Shown here one piece after another: positions 25,334 through 35,662 of a stretch of DNA of 45,814 nucleotides (position 1 is its first letter; every line of letters begins with the position of its first letter). The stretch lies in NCBI GenBank assembly GCA_019750465.1, contig JAIEOP010000117.1, forward strand, positions 1 through 45,814. Reading direction: 5' to 3'. The position numbers and the translations under genes are program-made. Under the pieces are notes generated by a model, which was given only the letters and a program-made list of their open reading frames with translations, had not been told where the DNA came from and searched no databases. This DNA is from Acetobacteraceae bacterium. GTDB taxonomy: Bacteria; Pseudomonadota; Alphaproteobacteria; Acetobacterales; Acetobacteraceae.

Positions 25334-25641
25334 TGGCTGCCGGCCCGGGTGCGGTTGGCGCCGCCCAGGCCGCGGCGCTCTACCGCTCGGCCGGCACGCC
25401 GGCGCCGGAAGCGCAGGATGCGGCCGGCGGCTTCGGCGCCACCATGCACCGGGCCATGCAGGACGCGGTGGAGCTCGGCCGCAGCGCCGACGCCACCGCG
25501 ACCCAGGCGCTGAGCGGACAGGGCAGCGTGACCGACGTGGTGATGGCGGTCGCCCGGGCCGAGCTGGCGCTGCAGACCGCCGTTGCGGTGCGCGACCGCG
25601 TGGTCGCCGCGTACCAGGATGTCATGCGCATGCCGATCTAG
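25333..25641 (+). CDS. fliE: Flagellar hook-basal body complex protein FliE
   Basis: A 102-residue adaptor joining the MS ring to the rod. Identified by the C-terminal 'GQGSVTDVVMAVARAELALQTAVAVRDRVVAAYQDVMRMPI', typical of FliE, and by position after flgC (one-base overlap, TGATG). The N-terminal 40 residues are low-complexity Ala/Gly-rich, as is common in GC-rich alphaproteobacteria. Confidence 0.93.
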   Translation: MAAGPGAVGAAQAAALYRSAGTPAPEAQDAAGGFGATMHRAMQDAVELGRSADATATQALSGQGSVTDVVMAVARAELALQTAVAVRDRVVAAYQDVMRMPI

Positions 25642-25774
25642 GAGCGGATCGCGGAAGGGCGTGAACGCCCGGACGCGTGGACCCGCTGTGTCAACAAGGG
25701 CCCCGGCGATGCAGCGTTCAGGATCGAACGCGAACCGTGTAGCCGCGCCGGCCCGGCCGTCCAGGAGGGACGCG

Positions 25775-26050
25775 ATGCATGAAGACCCGATCGGCTTCGC
25801 CGCACGCGGCGCGCTCTGGCTCATGCTCGAGGTCGCCGGGCCTCCGCTGCTGGCGATGCTCGCCATCGGCCTTGTCGTCTCCGTCATCCAGGCGGTCACG
25901 CAGATCCAGGAAGTCTCGCTGGCCTTCCTGCCGAAGCTCGCGGTGCTGGCCGTCATCCTCATGCTGCTCGGTGGCGGCATGACCAGGGCCCTCACCCGCT
26001 ACGGCGAGGCGGTGTTCGACGGGGCGCTCGCGGTCGGCGGCATGCCATGA
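25775..26050 (+). CDS. fliQ: Flagellar export gate protein FliQ
   Basis: A 91-residue protein with two membrane helices, 'LLAMLAIGLVVSVIQAVTQIQEVSLAFLPKLAVLAVILMLLGG'. The 'Q-A-x-T-Q-I-Q-E' linker is diagnostic of FliQ. An excellent AGGAGGGA site lies a few bases before the ATG at 25775. The 133 bases between fliE and fliQ contain only a small GGCG/CGCC hairpin and no promoter I can defend. fliR starts inside its stop codon. Confidence 0.95.
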   Translation: MHEDPIGFAARGALWLMLEVAGPPLLAMLAIGLVVSVIQAVTQIQEVSLAFLPKLAVLAVILMLLGGGMTRALTRYGEAVFDGALAVGGMP

Positions 26051-26811
26051 CGCCGGAGGCGCTGGGACCGCTGGCCTTTCATGCGGTGCTGGTGCTGGCG
26101 CGCATCGGCGGCGCCGTGATGCTGTTGCCTGGCCTGGGCGAGGCAGAGGTTCCGGCGACGATCCGCCTCGGCCTCGTGCTCGCCCTGGTGGCGCTGCTGC
26201 TGCCCGGCCAGGCCGCGCAGCTGCCACCGATCCCGGAGGCACCGGCCGAGCTGCTGCGCCTGGTGGCGCTGGAGACCGCGACGGGGCTCTGGATCGGCCT
26301 GCTGGCGCGGCTGATCGCGCTGGCGCTGGCGCAGGCGGGGCAGGTGATCGGGCTGATGATCGGGCTCGCCAGCCCCTTGCAGGGCGACCTGCTGTTCGGC
26401 GCGCAGGGCGTGGCGCTGTCGCGGCTGCTGGCGCTGCTGGCGGCCGTGCTCGTGCTGGCCAGCGGCCTCTATGCGTTGCCGCTGCGCGCGCTGGCGGAAA
26501 GCTATGCGGTGCTGCCGGTGGGGGCACCGCTCGCCGCGGGCCCCGTCGCCGAGACGGTGGTGGTCGCCGCGGGGGAGAGCCTCGGCCTTGCCCTGCGCCT
26601 GGCGGGTCCCTTCGTGCTGCTCGCCGTGCTGGGCAACCTGGCGCTGGCGCTGATCGCCCGCGTGGCGCCGCAGGTGCAGGTCCTCATCATCGCCGTCCCG
26701 GCGCAGATCCTCGCCGGGATCCTGCTGCTGACGCTGCTGCTGCCGGCGCTGCTCGCGGCTTGGCAGGAAGCGGCGCGCGCCGGCCTTGGCAGCCTGCCCG
26801 GGCTGCGCTGA
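26047..26811 (+). CDS. fliR: Flagellar export gate protein FliR
   Basis: A 254-residue membrane protein with about six hydrophobic segments. FliR features include the early 'LARIGGAVMLLPGLGEAEVPATIRLGLVLALVALL', 'LAQAGQVIGLMIGLA' and the C-terminal 'APQVQVLIIAVPAQILAGILLLTLLLPALL'. It completes the FliPQR gate. The start overlaps the fliQ stop by four bases (ATGA), and it ends six bases before flhB. Confidence 0.95.
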   Translation: MTPEALGPLAFHAVLVLARIGGAVMLLPGLGEAEVPATIRLGLVLALVALLLPGQAAQLPPIPEAPAELLRLVALETATGLWIGLLARLIALALAQAGQVIGLMIGLASPLQGDLLFGAQGVALSRLLALLAAVLVLASGLYALPLRALAESYAVLPVGAPLAAGPVAETVVVAAGESLGLALRLAGPFVLLAVLGNLALALIARVAPQVQVLIIAVPAQILAGILLLTLLLPALLAAWQEAARAGLGSLPGLR

Positions 26812-26817
26812 TCCGCC

Positions 26818-27882
26818 ATGGCGGAGACCGAGGGCCAGGACGCCCAGGACCGGACAGAAGCCCCGACGCCGCGGCGCCTGGAAAAGGCGCGCGAACAGGG
26901 CCAGGTGCTGCTGTCGCGCGAGGTGGTGGGCTTCGCCACGTTGTGCGCCGCCACGCTGACCTGCTTCATCGCCCTGCCGGTCCTCGGGACCGACATGCTG
27001 CTGGCGATGCGTGGCCTGCTGGCCGCGCCGGCCGGCGGCGATATCCTGGCGCTGTCCCTGCCCCTGCTGCGTGCCGCCGGGCTCGCCGTGCTGCCAGTGC
27101 TGGCGGCAACGGCGATCGCTGCCGTGCTGGCGACGCTCGGTCAGACCGGTTGGCCGGCGAAGGGCCTGACGGCGGAATTCGCGCGGCTGAATCCCTGGAC
27201 CGGGCTCAAGCGCCTGGTTGGCGCGGAGGCGCTGATCGAACTGTCGCGGACGCTGCTCAAACTCGGTGCCGTGGGGTTGGCGGTATGGCTGGCGGTCGAT
27301 CCCGCGGCGCTCGGCGCGGCGCTGATGCTCGCTCCCGGCGGCCTGCTGGGGCTCGCCGCCGGGGCGAGCCGGGAGCTGGTGGTTGCCAGCCTTTCGGCGT
27401 TCGCCGGCGTCGCCGTCCTCGACATGGTTTGGACACGATGGCGATTGCTGCGGCAGTTGCGCATGTCGCGCGAGGATCTGCGGGAGGAGATGCGCGAGAG
27501 CGAGGGCGACCCGATGCTGAAGGCACGGCGGCGGCGCATCGCCGAGGGACGCGCGCGCCGGCGCATGCTGGCCGAGGTCCCGAAGGCAGCAGTGGTCATC
27601 ACCAATCCGACCCATTACGCTGTCGCTCTGACCTACCGCCAGGGCGACACGTCGGCGCCGCGCCTGGTGGCCAAGGGAGTGGATTCCATGGCGGCACGGA
27701 TCAGGGCGGCGGCGGAGGCGCATGGCGTGCCGATCGTCTCCAACCCACCGCTGGCACGCGCTCTCTGGCGCATGGAGCCCGACACCGAAATCCCCTCGGA
27801 GCACTGGCAGGCGGTGGCGGAAATCCTGGCCTATGTCTGGCGCCTGCAGAGTCGCGCCGCGGGAGGCCCCGCCGGTGGCTGA
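26818..27882 (+). CDS. flhB: Flagellar export switch protein FlhB
   Basis: A 354-residue protein. The N-terminus 'DRTEAPTPRRLEKAREQGQVLLSREV' is the standard FlhB opening. Four membrane helices follow, then the cytoplasmic domain with the self-cleaving 'NPTH' at residues 263-266. FlhB switches export from rod/hook to filament substrates after cleavage between the Asn and Pro. Typical length. The next gene, a hybrid kinase, starts with a GTG inside its last codons. Confidence 0.96.
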   Translation: MAETEGQDAQDRTEAPTPRRLEKAREQGQVLLSREVVGFATLCAATLTCFIALPVLGTDMLLAMRGLLAAPAGGDILALSLPLLRAAGLAVLPVLAATAIAAVLATLGQTGWPAKGLTAEFARLNPWTGLKRLVGAEALIELSRTLLKLGAVGLAVWLAVDPAALGAALMLAPGGLLGLAAGASRELVVASLSAFAGVAVLDMVWTRWRLLRQLRMSREDLREEMRESEGDPMLKARRRRIAEGRARRRMLAEVPKAAVVITNPTHYAVALTYRQGDTSAPRLVAKGVDSMAARIRAAAEAHGVPIVSNPPLARALWRMEPDTEIPSEHWQAVAEILAYVWRLQSRAAGGPAGG

Positions 27883-29488
27883 GCGCCGCCTCGTCGGGCT
27901 GCTGCGCCGCCCGGGCCGCGCCGCCGGCGGGGGTACGCCGCCCCTAGCTGCGGCCTTCCGTGCCGTCTTCGAGGCGTCACCCGAAGGCCATGCCTTGCTG
28001 GATGCGGAGGGGCGGATCCTGCTCGGCAATTCGGCCCTGGCGCGCATGGCGGGCGCGGCGGTGCCGGTCACCCCCGGCGCACCGGTCGAGCGGCTGGTGG
28101 CACCGCCGGCCCGTGCGGCGCTGCTCGCCCATCTCGCCGCAGCCCGCGCCGGCGAAGCGCCGCCGCTGCACGCGGCGCCGGCCGATCCGGCGGCGGTGGC
28201 CGATGCGGAATGGGCGCTGCAGGCGCGCCCTGTCCTGGCCGGCGGCCCCGGCGCTGCCCCGCCACTGCTGCTGCTGGCCGTCACCGACCGCACGGAGCAG
28301 CACCGGGCAGCGCAACGGCTGGCCGCCTCGGCGCGGCTGGAGACAGTGGGGCGACTGGCCGGGGGCATCGCGCATGATTTCAACAATCTGCTCACCGCCG
28401 TCCTGGGCGCCGCGGCCGCAGCCCGGGATGCGGGCCTGAACGACGCGGCCGCCGCCGAGCTTGCGCAGATCGAGGACGCGGCGCGGCGCGGCGCCGGGCT
28501 GGTGCGGCAGGTGCTCGCCTTCGCCCGGCAGCAGCCGATGCGGCCGCGGGTGATCGATCTGCGCCAGGCGGTCGAGGATTCGGCGGCGCTGCTGCGCCGG
28601 CTGATGGGGCGGCGCATCGCGCTGGAGCTGGCGATGGAAGCCGATGCCGCGCCGGTGCATGTCGATCCGGCACAGCTCGACCAGGTGCTGATGAACCTGG
28701 CGGCGAACGCGAAGGAGGCGATGCCGGAGGGCGGCCGCCTGCGCGTCACGGTGGGCCGGGCCGTGGTGCTTCGGCGCGAGGGGGAAGGACCGGAGGCGCT
28801 GCCGCCCGGCCGCTACGCGGTGCTGGAGGTTGCCGACACCGGCTTCGGCATCCCGCCCGACGTGCTGCCACGACTGTTCGAGCCGTTCTTCACCACGCGC
28901 CCCGACCGCGGCGGCACCGGCCTCGGCCTCGCCACGGTGCAGGGTATCGTGGCGCAGTGCGGTGGGCAGATCGCCGTGGCCAGCACACCAGGGGAAGGCA
29001 CCGTCTTCCGCATCCACCTGCCGCGGGTCGACGCCCTGCCCGAGGCAGTGCCTGCGGCCGCGGTCGCCCCGGTGACAGCGGCGCCCATGATGCCTTCGCG
29101 CGGCACCGGCGCGCTGCTGCTGGTGGAGGACGAGGCGCCGCTGCGGCGGCTCTCCGCGCGGGTGCTGGAGCGCGCCGGCTACCAGGTCCGCGTCGCCGAG
29201 AGCGCGGAGGCGGCGCTGGAGCTGTTGGAGGAAACGGCCGAGCCGCCGGTGGCACTGGTCAGCGACGTCGCCATGCCCGGTATCGACGGCTTGGCCCTGG
29301 CGCGGCAGTTGCGCGCGCGCTGGCCTGGGCTGCCGGTGCTGCTGCTCTCCGGCTACGCCGAGGCGGTGCTGGGGGAGGATCTGGCCGGTGCGGGCATGGG
29401 CTTCCTCGCCAAGCCTTTCGACCCGGCTGAGCTGGTCGCACAGCTTGCCTCGCTGTTCGATGGTGGCACCGCTTCGGCCGGCCGTTAA
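27875..29488 (+). CDS. cckA: CckA-like hybrid histidine kinase
   Basis: A 537-residue hybrid kinase. A PAS-like domain occupies about 28-140. The phosphoacceptor His167 is in 'GGIAHDFNNLLTAVLG', a box shared with CckA. The ATPase domain follows ('NLAANAKEAM', 'DTGFGIPP', 'FFTTRPDRGGTGLGLA'), then a receiver domain from about 410 with Asp464 ('SDVAMPGIDGL') and Lys in 'LAKPFDP'. CckA feeds ChpT and CtrA to control cell cycle and motility, and cckA lies close to flhB in other alphaproteobacteria. No transmembrane helices are evident before the PAS domain, unlike Caulobacter CckA. The start is a GTG overlapping flhB, eight bases after GGGAGG. The cckA name is an inference from domain order and location. 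Confidence 0.75.
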   Translation: MAERRLVGLLRRPGRAAGGGTPPLAAAFRAVFEASPEGHALLDAEGRILLGNSALARMAGAAVPVTPGAPVERLVAPPARAALLAHLAAARAGEAPPLHAAPADPAAVADAEWALQARPVLAGGPGAAPPLLLLAVTDRTEQHRAAQRLAASARLETVGRLAGGIAHDFNNLLTAVLGAAAAARDAGLNDAAAAELAQIEDAARRGAGLVRQVLAFARQQPMRPRVIDLRQAVEDSAALLRRLMGRRIALELAMEADAAPVHVDPAQLDQVLMNLAANAKEAMPEGGRLRVTVGRAVVLRREGEGPEALPPGRYAVLEVADTGFGIPPDVLPRLFEPFFTTRPDRGGTGLGLATVQGIVAQCGGQIAVASTPGEGTVFRIHLPRVDALPEAVPAAAVAPVTAAPMMPSRGTGALLLVEDEAPLRRLSARVLERAGYQVRVAESAEAALELLEETAEPPVALVSDVAMPGIDGLALARQLRARWPGLPVLLLSGYAEAVLGEDLAGAGMGFLAKPFDPAELVAQLASLFDGGTASAGR

Positions 29489-29773
29489 GGCGGCTACGGT
29501 GTTTACTAAATGTTCTTGTCTTTCCCGCCGCCTTGCACCATACAGCAGCGTGTTGCCGGCGGGGAACCAGGATGATTCGAAATTGCATCCTTTTCCGGGT
29601 CGGGCACAAGATGCTAGCGTCATGCAAGAGAAGCCGTGATGCGACTCGCGCAGCGGTTGCCGGCAGGCGGGTGACGGTTGTGGGAACTCGCGGCGGCGGC
29701 AGAGGCTAGGCAGGCATTGGCCGAATCGGGATCGGCCGGACGCAACGGGGCCATAGGGCAAAGGTCATCCAGG

Positions 29774-30820
<1,047 letters not shown>

Positions 30821-30826
30821 CACAAC

Positions 30827-30853
30827 CGGGGCGGCGGCGGACGCGCCGCCCCG
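30827..30853 (+). terminator. Likely recA terminator hairpin
   Basis: CGGGGCGGC (30827-30835) and GCCGCCCCG (30845-30853) pair perfectly over nine bases with a nine-base loop, six bases after the recA stop. It is followed by a mixed pyrimidine stretch rather than a U-run. It lies between two convergent genes and could work in both directions. Confidence 0.55.
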
Positions 30854-30866
30854 TCGTCCCGTCCAA

Positions 30867-31400
30867 TCAGGCCGCGCCGCTGCGCCGGCCGGACTGGTCG
30901 TTCGCGGCGGTGGTGCCGAGGGCGGCCGGGTTCACCTCGGACTCGGCGACCTGCGTCAGCAGCTCGTCGGTGTCCTTCTCCTCCTTCAGGGTCTGCGCCA
31001 TCAGGTCGGCGCACTTCGTCTCGCCCATCGCCTTCAGCATCGCGGTCAGCGTGCCGTAGGCCGCGATCTCGTAGTGCTCCACCTTCTGGGCCGCGCCAAT
31101 CAGCGCGGCGTCGAGCACCGGCCCCTCGTCGAGGTCATCGACGAGCTGCTCGCCCTCCTCGACCAACCCCTCCATCGCCTCGCAGCTCTCGCCCTCGGGC
31201 TCGATGCCGAGCTGGCTGCAGACCTCTTCCAGCCGCTCCACCTGGCGCTGAGTCATCTGCAGGTGCTCCTGGAAGGCACGCTTGAGAGTCTGGCTGGTGG
31301 CCGCCTCCTCCATCTTCGGCAAGGCATCGAGGATCTGGGTCTCGGCGCTGTAGGTGTCCTGCAGGGCGGTGGTCAGCAGGTCCTTGATCGTGGTGGCCAT
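30867..31400 (-). CDS. DUF892 (YciE/YciF-type) ferritin-like protein
   Basis: A 177-residue four-helix-bundle protein. The DUF892 signature opens the protein: '[31 protein letters not shown]'. Conserved Glu/His ligand positions appear in '[16 protein letters not shown]' and '[22 protein letters not shown]'. The family is ferritin-like and often induced by stress, though its chemistry is not settled. CGGAGAA lies about nine bases before the ATG at 31400. It converges on recA and diverges from alaS across 263 bases. A 25-residue polar tail follows the domain. Confidence 0.9.
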   Translation of the reverse strand: MATTIKDLLTTALQDTYSAETQILDALPKMEEAATSQTLKRAFQEHLQMTQRQVERLEEVCSQLGIEPEGESCEAMEGLVEEGEQLVDDLDEGPVLDAALIGAAQKVEHYEIAAYGTLTAMLKAMGETKCADLMAQTLKEEKDTDELLTQVAESEVNPAALGTTAANDQSGRRSGAA

Positions 31401-31663
31401 GCGGCGTTCTCCGGAAGGGCTGGGGGCACTGCACGGGTCCGGGCTGCGGCCCCCGCGCCGGGGAGGAACGAGGCAGCCCCGGGGCCGGTTGCCCGCCGCG
31501 TCGGCAACGTCACGCGGCGTCCACCCTCCCCTCCCTTCCCCTCGACGCTGCCGGTCCCGCGCGCTACCAGATCCTGCGAAAATCCCAGCCCGCCGGGACA
31601 TTCCGCGCGGTCGGAGCAGGGTGCGCCGCGTGGGCGCAAACCAAGGGCGCAGAGCAGCCGGCG

Positions 31664-34324
31664 ATGAGCAGCAGCAACGACATCCGCGCGACCTTCCTCG
31701 GCTACTTCGCGCGCAACGGCCATGCGGTGGTGGAAAGCTCGCCGCTGGTGCCGCGCAACGACCCCACGCTGATGTTCGCCAACAGCGGCATGGTGCAGTT
31801 CAAGAACGTCTTCACCGGCCAGGAGCGGCGCCCCTACGTCCGCGCCACCACCGCGCAGAAATGCGTCCGCGCCGGCGGCAAGCACAACGACCTGGACAAT
31901 GTCGGCTACACCGCGCGCCACCACACCTTCTTCGAGATGCTGGGGAATTTCTCCTTCGGAGACTACTTCAAGGAACAGGCCATCGCCTACGCGTGGGAGC
32001 TGCTGACCCGGGACTTCGCCCTGCCGAAGGACCGCCTGCTGGTCACCGTGTTCTCCGAGGACGAGGAGGCGCCGGCTCACTGGAAGAAGGTCGCCGGGCT
32101 GCACGACAGCCGCATCATCCGCATCCCGACCTCCGACAATTTCTGGCGCATGGGCGATACCGGCCCCTGTGGCCCGTGCTCCGAGATCTTCTTCGACCAT
32201 GGGGAGCATATCCCCGGCGGCCCGCCCGGCAGCCCGGACGGGGACGGCGACCGCTTCATCGAGATCTGGAACCTGGTGTTCATGCAGTTCGAGGAGGGGC
32301 CGCCGGGCACGCGGGTGCCGCTGCCGCGCCCCTCGATCGACACGGGGATGGGGCTCGAGCGCTTCGCCGCCATCCTGCAGGGAAAGCACGACAACTACGA
32401 CATCGACACCTTCCGCGCGCTGATCCTCGCCTCGGCGGAGATCACGGGGCAGGAGCCCGACGGCGCCTTCCGCGCCAGCCACCGCGTCGTCGCCGACCAC
32501 CTGCGGGCCGGCACCTTCCTGATCGCCGACGGCGTACTGCCCTCGAACGAGGGCCGTGGCTACGTGCTGCGCCGCATCCTGCGCCGCGCCATGCGCCACG
32601 CCCACATGATGGGTTCGCGCGAGCCGCTGCTGCACCGCCTGGTGCCGGTGCTGGTGCGCCAGATGGGCACCGCCTACCCGGAGATCGTGCGCGCCGAGCC
32701 GCTGGTCGTCGAAACCCTGAAGCTGGAGGAGACCAGGTTCCGCACCCTGCTGGAGCGCGGCCTCGGCCTGCTCGCGGAGGAGACGGCACGGCTCGGCAGC
32801 GGCCAGACCCTGCCCGGCGAGGTGGCGTTCCGCCTGTACGACACCTATGGCTTCCCGCTGGACCTGACGCAGGACGCGCTGCGCGCCGAGGGCCGCCCCG
32901 TGGACGTCGCCGGCTTCGAGGCCGCCATGGCCGAGCAGAAGCGCCGCGCCCGCGCCGCCTGGGCGGGCTCCGGCGAGGCGGCCACCGACGCGGTCTGGTT
33001 CGACATCAAGGAGCGGGTCGGGGCCAGCGAGTTCCTCGGCTACACCACCGAGACCGCGGAGGGCGAGATCCTCGCCATCGTGCAGGGCGGCCGGCCCGTG
33101 GACAGCGCCCCGGTCGGCGCCGAGGTCGCCGTGGTGCTGAACCAGACGCCCTTCTACGGCGAGAGCGGCGGCCAGGTCGGCGACACCGGCCTGATCTCCG
33201 CCGGCGAGGCCTGCCGCATCGTGGTGCGCGACACCCAGAGGAAGCTCGGCGACCTCATCGTGCATCTCGGCACCGTCGCGCATGGCGAGGCGCGGGTCGG
33301 GCTGCCGGTGCAGGCGGAGGTGGATCACGCCCGGCGCACCGACATCCGCGCCCACCACAGCGCCACCCACCTGCTGCACGAGGCGCTGCGTCGGCGCCTG
33401 GGCCCGCATGTGTCGCAGAAGGGGTCCCTGAACGCGCCGGACCGGCTGCGCTTCGATGTCTCCCAGCCGACGCCGATGAGCAGCGAGGACCTGGCCTGGG
33501 TCGAGACGGAGGTGAACGCCCGGATCCGCGAGAACGCCGAGGTGGTGACGCGGCTGATGACGCCCGAGCAGGCGGTGGCCGCGGGGGCGATGGCCCTGTT
33601 CGGCGAGAAGTACGGCGAGGAGGTGCGCGTCGTCGGCATGGGTCAGGACCCCGCGGCCGAGGACAAGCACGGGGTCTATTCGCTGGAGCTGTGCGGCGGC
33701 ACGCATGTGCGCCGCACCGGCGACATCGGGCTGTTCAAGATCGTCTCCGAGGGCGCCGTCGCCGCCGGCGTCCGCCGCATCGAGGCGGTCACCGGCACAG
33801 CGGCGCTGCGGCTCATCGAGGAGGCCGAGACACGGCTGGCCGAGGCTGCCGCGGCGTTGCGCGTCTCGCCCGCCGAGGTGCCGTCGCGCGTCGCCGCGCT
33901 GCTGGAGGAACGCCGGCGGCTGGAGCGCGACCTGGGCGAGCTGCGCCGGAAGCTCGCCACCGGCGGCGCCGCGGCGGAGGTGGAGACGGTGGCAGGCCTG
34001 CGCCTGGCGCTGCGCGACCTTGGCGAAATGCCGGCGCGCGACCTGAAGGGCCTGGCCGAAGCAATCCTGAAGGGCGGAACGGCCGACATCGTCGCGCTGG
34101 TCAGCAGCGCCGAGGGCAAGGCCAGCATCGTCGTCGCGCTCGGCGAGGGTGCGAAGGGCAAGGCGGACGCCGTCTCCCTGGTACGGGCGGCGAGTGCCGC
34201 AGTCGGCGGCAAGGGCGGCGGCGGGCGGCCGGACATGGCCCAGGCCGGCGGGCCGGACGGGACCCGGGCCGCGGAGGCGCTGGCCGCGGTGCGCGAGACC
34301 GTGGCCAATGGCGTGCCGGCCTGA
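31664..34324 (+). CDS. alaS: Alanine--tRNA ligase
   Basis: An 886-residue class II synthetase. The N-terminus '[46 protein letters not shown]' is invariant in AlaRS. The editing domain zinc motifs are present: His565-x3-His569 ('HHSATH') and Cys677-x3-His681 ('CGGTH'). The C-terminal oligomerisation domain has the usual 'DMAQAGGPD' glycine-rich ending. It charges tRNA-Ala and removes mischarged Ser/Gly. The stop overlaps the next start by one base (TGATG). Confidence 0.98.
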   Translation: MSSSNDIRATFLGYFARNGHAVVESSPLVPRNDPTLMFANSGMVQFKNVFTGQERRPYVRATTAQKCVRAGGKHNDLDNVGYTARHHTFFEMLGNFSFGDYFKEQAIAYAWELLTRDFALPKDRLLVTVFSEDEEAPAHWKKVAGLHDSRIIRIPTSDNFWRMGDTGPCGPCSEIFFDHGEHIPGGPPGSPDGDGDRFIEIWNLVFMQFEEGPPGTRVPLPRPSIDTGMGLERFAAILQGKHDNYDIDTFRALILASAEITGQEPDGAFRASHRVVADHLRAGTFLIADGVLPSNEGRGYVLRRILRRAMRHAHMMGSREPLLHRLVPVLVRQMGTAYPEIVRAEPLVVETLKLEETRFRTLLERGLGLLAEETARLGSGQTLPGEVAFRLYDTYGFPLDLTQDALRAEGRPVDVAGFEAAMAEQKRRARAAWAGSGEAATDAVWFDIKERVGASEFLGYTTETAEGEILAIVQGGRPVDSAPVGAEVAVVLNQTPFYGESGGQVGDTGLISAGEACRIVVRDTQRKLGDLIVHLGTVAHGEARVGLPVQAEVDHARRTDIRAHHSATHLLHEALRRRLGPHVSQKGSLNAPDRLRFDVSQPTPMSSEDLAWVETEVNARIRENAEVVTRLMTPEQAVAAGAMALFGEKYGEEVRVVGMGQDPAAEDKHGVYSLELCGGTHVRRTGDIGLFKIVSEGAVAAGVRRIEAVTGTAALRLIEEAETRLAEAAAALRVSPAEVPSRVAALLEERRRLERDLGELRRKLATGGAAAEVETVAGLRLALRDLGEMPARDLKGLAEAILKGGTADIVALVSSAEGKASIVVALGEGAKGKADAVSLVRAASAAVGGKGGGGRPDMAQAGGPDGTRAAEALAAVRETVANGVPA

Positions 34325-34941
34325 TGCGTGCCGCCACGGCGCTGTTCCTCGGATTCGGGCTGCTGGCCGCCCCCGCCGCGGCGCAGGAGGTGGCGCTGAC
34401 CGCCACGCGGTCCGGCACCGCGGCGCCGTTGCAGCTCTGGGCGAGCTATGGCGATGGCGGGTGGTCCGTGCGCGTCGCCGATGATCGTGGCCGGGAACGG
34501 CAGCGCTTCATGGTGCGCAGCGAGGTGGCGGACCCGCCGCCCTGGCTCGCGGATGCCGATGGCGACGGCGCCGCCGACCTCTGGGTGCCGGCGATGACCG
34601 GGACCGCCAACACCACCTACGCGGTCTGGACGATGCAGCCGCGCGACGGGCGTTTCCGCGCCGCGGGCGAGGTCTCCGGCCTGATCTTCGCGCGCGACCC
34701 GGGTGGCTGGCTGGTGGCGCAGGGGCGCAATGGCTGCTGCGCGGTAAGCCTGGTTTTCCACGCGGTTTCGCGCGGGGACGGCACGCTGCGCGAGGCTTTC
34801 GCCATCGAGCGTGTCCTGGCGCCGGACGGCACGGCGCGCAGCTGCACGCCACGCGGCCGCGTGCCGCAGGACGTGCTCCGTCCCTGGTGCGCCTCGCGCT
34901 CCGCCGAGGCGCTGCCGCCGGGCGTGGTGGCGCTGCGCTGA
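34324..34941 (+). CDS. Secreted protein of unknown function coupled to alaS
   Basis: A 205-residue protein with a clear signal peptide ('ATALFLGFGLLAAPAAAQ', cleavage near residue 21). The mature part looks beta-rich, with 'ADADGDGAADLWVPAMTGTANTTYAVW', an FG-GAP/VCBS-like DxDGDGxxD segment that could bind calcium. Four later cysteines, two adjacent ('GCCAVS'), may form disulfides. Its start overlaps the alaS stop, so it is translated from the alaS message. I recognise no family and see no functional link to alanylation. Confidence 0.7.
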   Translation: MRAATALFLGFGLLAAPAAAQEVALTATRSGTAAPLQLWASYGDGGWSVRVADDRGRERQRFMVRSEVADPPPWLADADGDGAADLWVPAMTGTANTTYAVWTMQPRDGRFRAAGEVSGLIFARDPGGWLVAQGRNGCCAVSLVFHAVSRGDGTLREAFAIERVLAPDGTARSCTPRGRVPQDVLRPWCASRSAEALPPGVVALR

Positions 34942-34950
34942 ACCTGCCGG

Positions 34951-35631
34951 CTACGGCTGCTGCAGCGCGTCGCGCACCACGGAGCGGAACTCGCGGCGGT
35001 ACAGTTCGCGCAGCACCAGCAGGCTCGCCGCGATCAGCGCCAGCGGGTGCAGCACCCAGGCGAGCGCGGCCAGGCCGAAATAGTAGGCGCGCAGGCCGCT
35101 GTTGAAATGCCGCGCCGCGCGGTTGGCCACCTTCGCCGCCACCTCGGCGCGGGCGAAGCCGGCGGGATCCGTGGTGCTCGCCGTGATGCCGCCCATCACG
35201 ATCGAGCAGTAGTTGAACTGCCTGAGCGCCCAGGTCAGCTCGAAGAAGGCGCGCACGAAGATCACCAGCAGCAGCGCGATCTTGATCTCCCACAGCGTCG
35301 GGTCGGGCGGCGTGGCGAAGGGCAGCGCGCCGAACACCCGTGCGCCGAGCTCCGGGCTCGCCATCATCGCCACCAGGCCGGCCAGGATGAAGATGGCGGT
35401 GTTGGCGAGGAAGGAAGTGCTGTTCATCAGGTTGCCGATGATCTGCGTGTCCATGATGCGGTTGTCCCGCGTCACCATGGTGCGCATCCATTGCCGCCGG
35501 TGCTCGTCCATCGCGGCGATGACGCTGCGGCGGTGCAGGCCGGGCAGGCGATCCACGGCGAACGAGTAGCCGACCCAGCTCACCGCGAAGATGGCGAAGG
35601 CCAGCCAATCGAGTGGCGAGAGTAGCTGCAT
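34951..35631 (-). CDS. DUF599 membrane protein
   Basis: A 226-residue membrane protein with about four hydrophobic segments: 6-24, 72-90, 113-135 and 187-208. The region between the first two contains 'RRQWMRTMVTRDNRIMDTQIIGNLMNSTSFLANTAIFILAGL', the core DUF599 signature. The family is widespread in proteobacteria and has no assigned function. It follows the FAD oxidoreductase on the same strand by 31 bases, possibly one transcript with icd. It is convergent with the alaS unit. Confidence 0.85.
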   Translation of the reverse strand: MQLLSPLDWLAFAIFAVSWVGYSFAVDRLPGLHRRSVIAAMDEHRRQWMRTMVTRDNRIMDTQIIGNLMNSTSFLANTAIFILAGLVAMMASPELGARVFGALPFATPPDPTLWEIKIALLLVIFVRAFFELTWALRQFNYCSIVMGGITASTTDPAGFARAEVAAKVANRAARHFNSGLRAYYFGLAALAWVLHPLALIAASLLVLRELYRREFRSVVRDALQQP

Positions 35632-35662
35632 GCGGCACCTGAGTCCGTCCGCCGGGCGCGCA

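Noticed and set aside
29510-29580. Candidate SOS box before recA
   Set aside because: The partial GTTC and GAAC matches lack a second half-site seven bases away.
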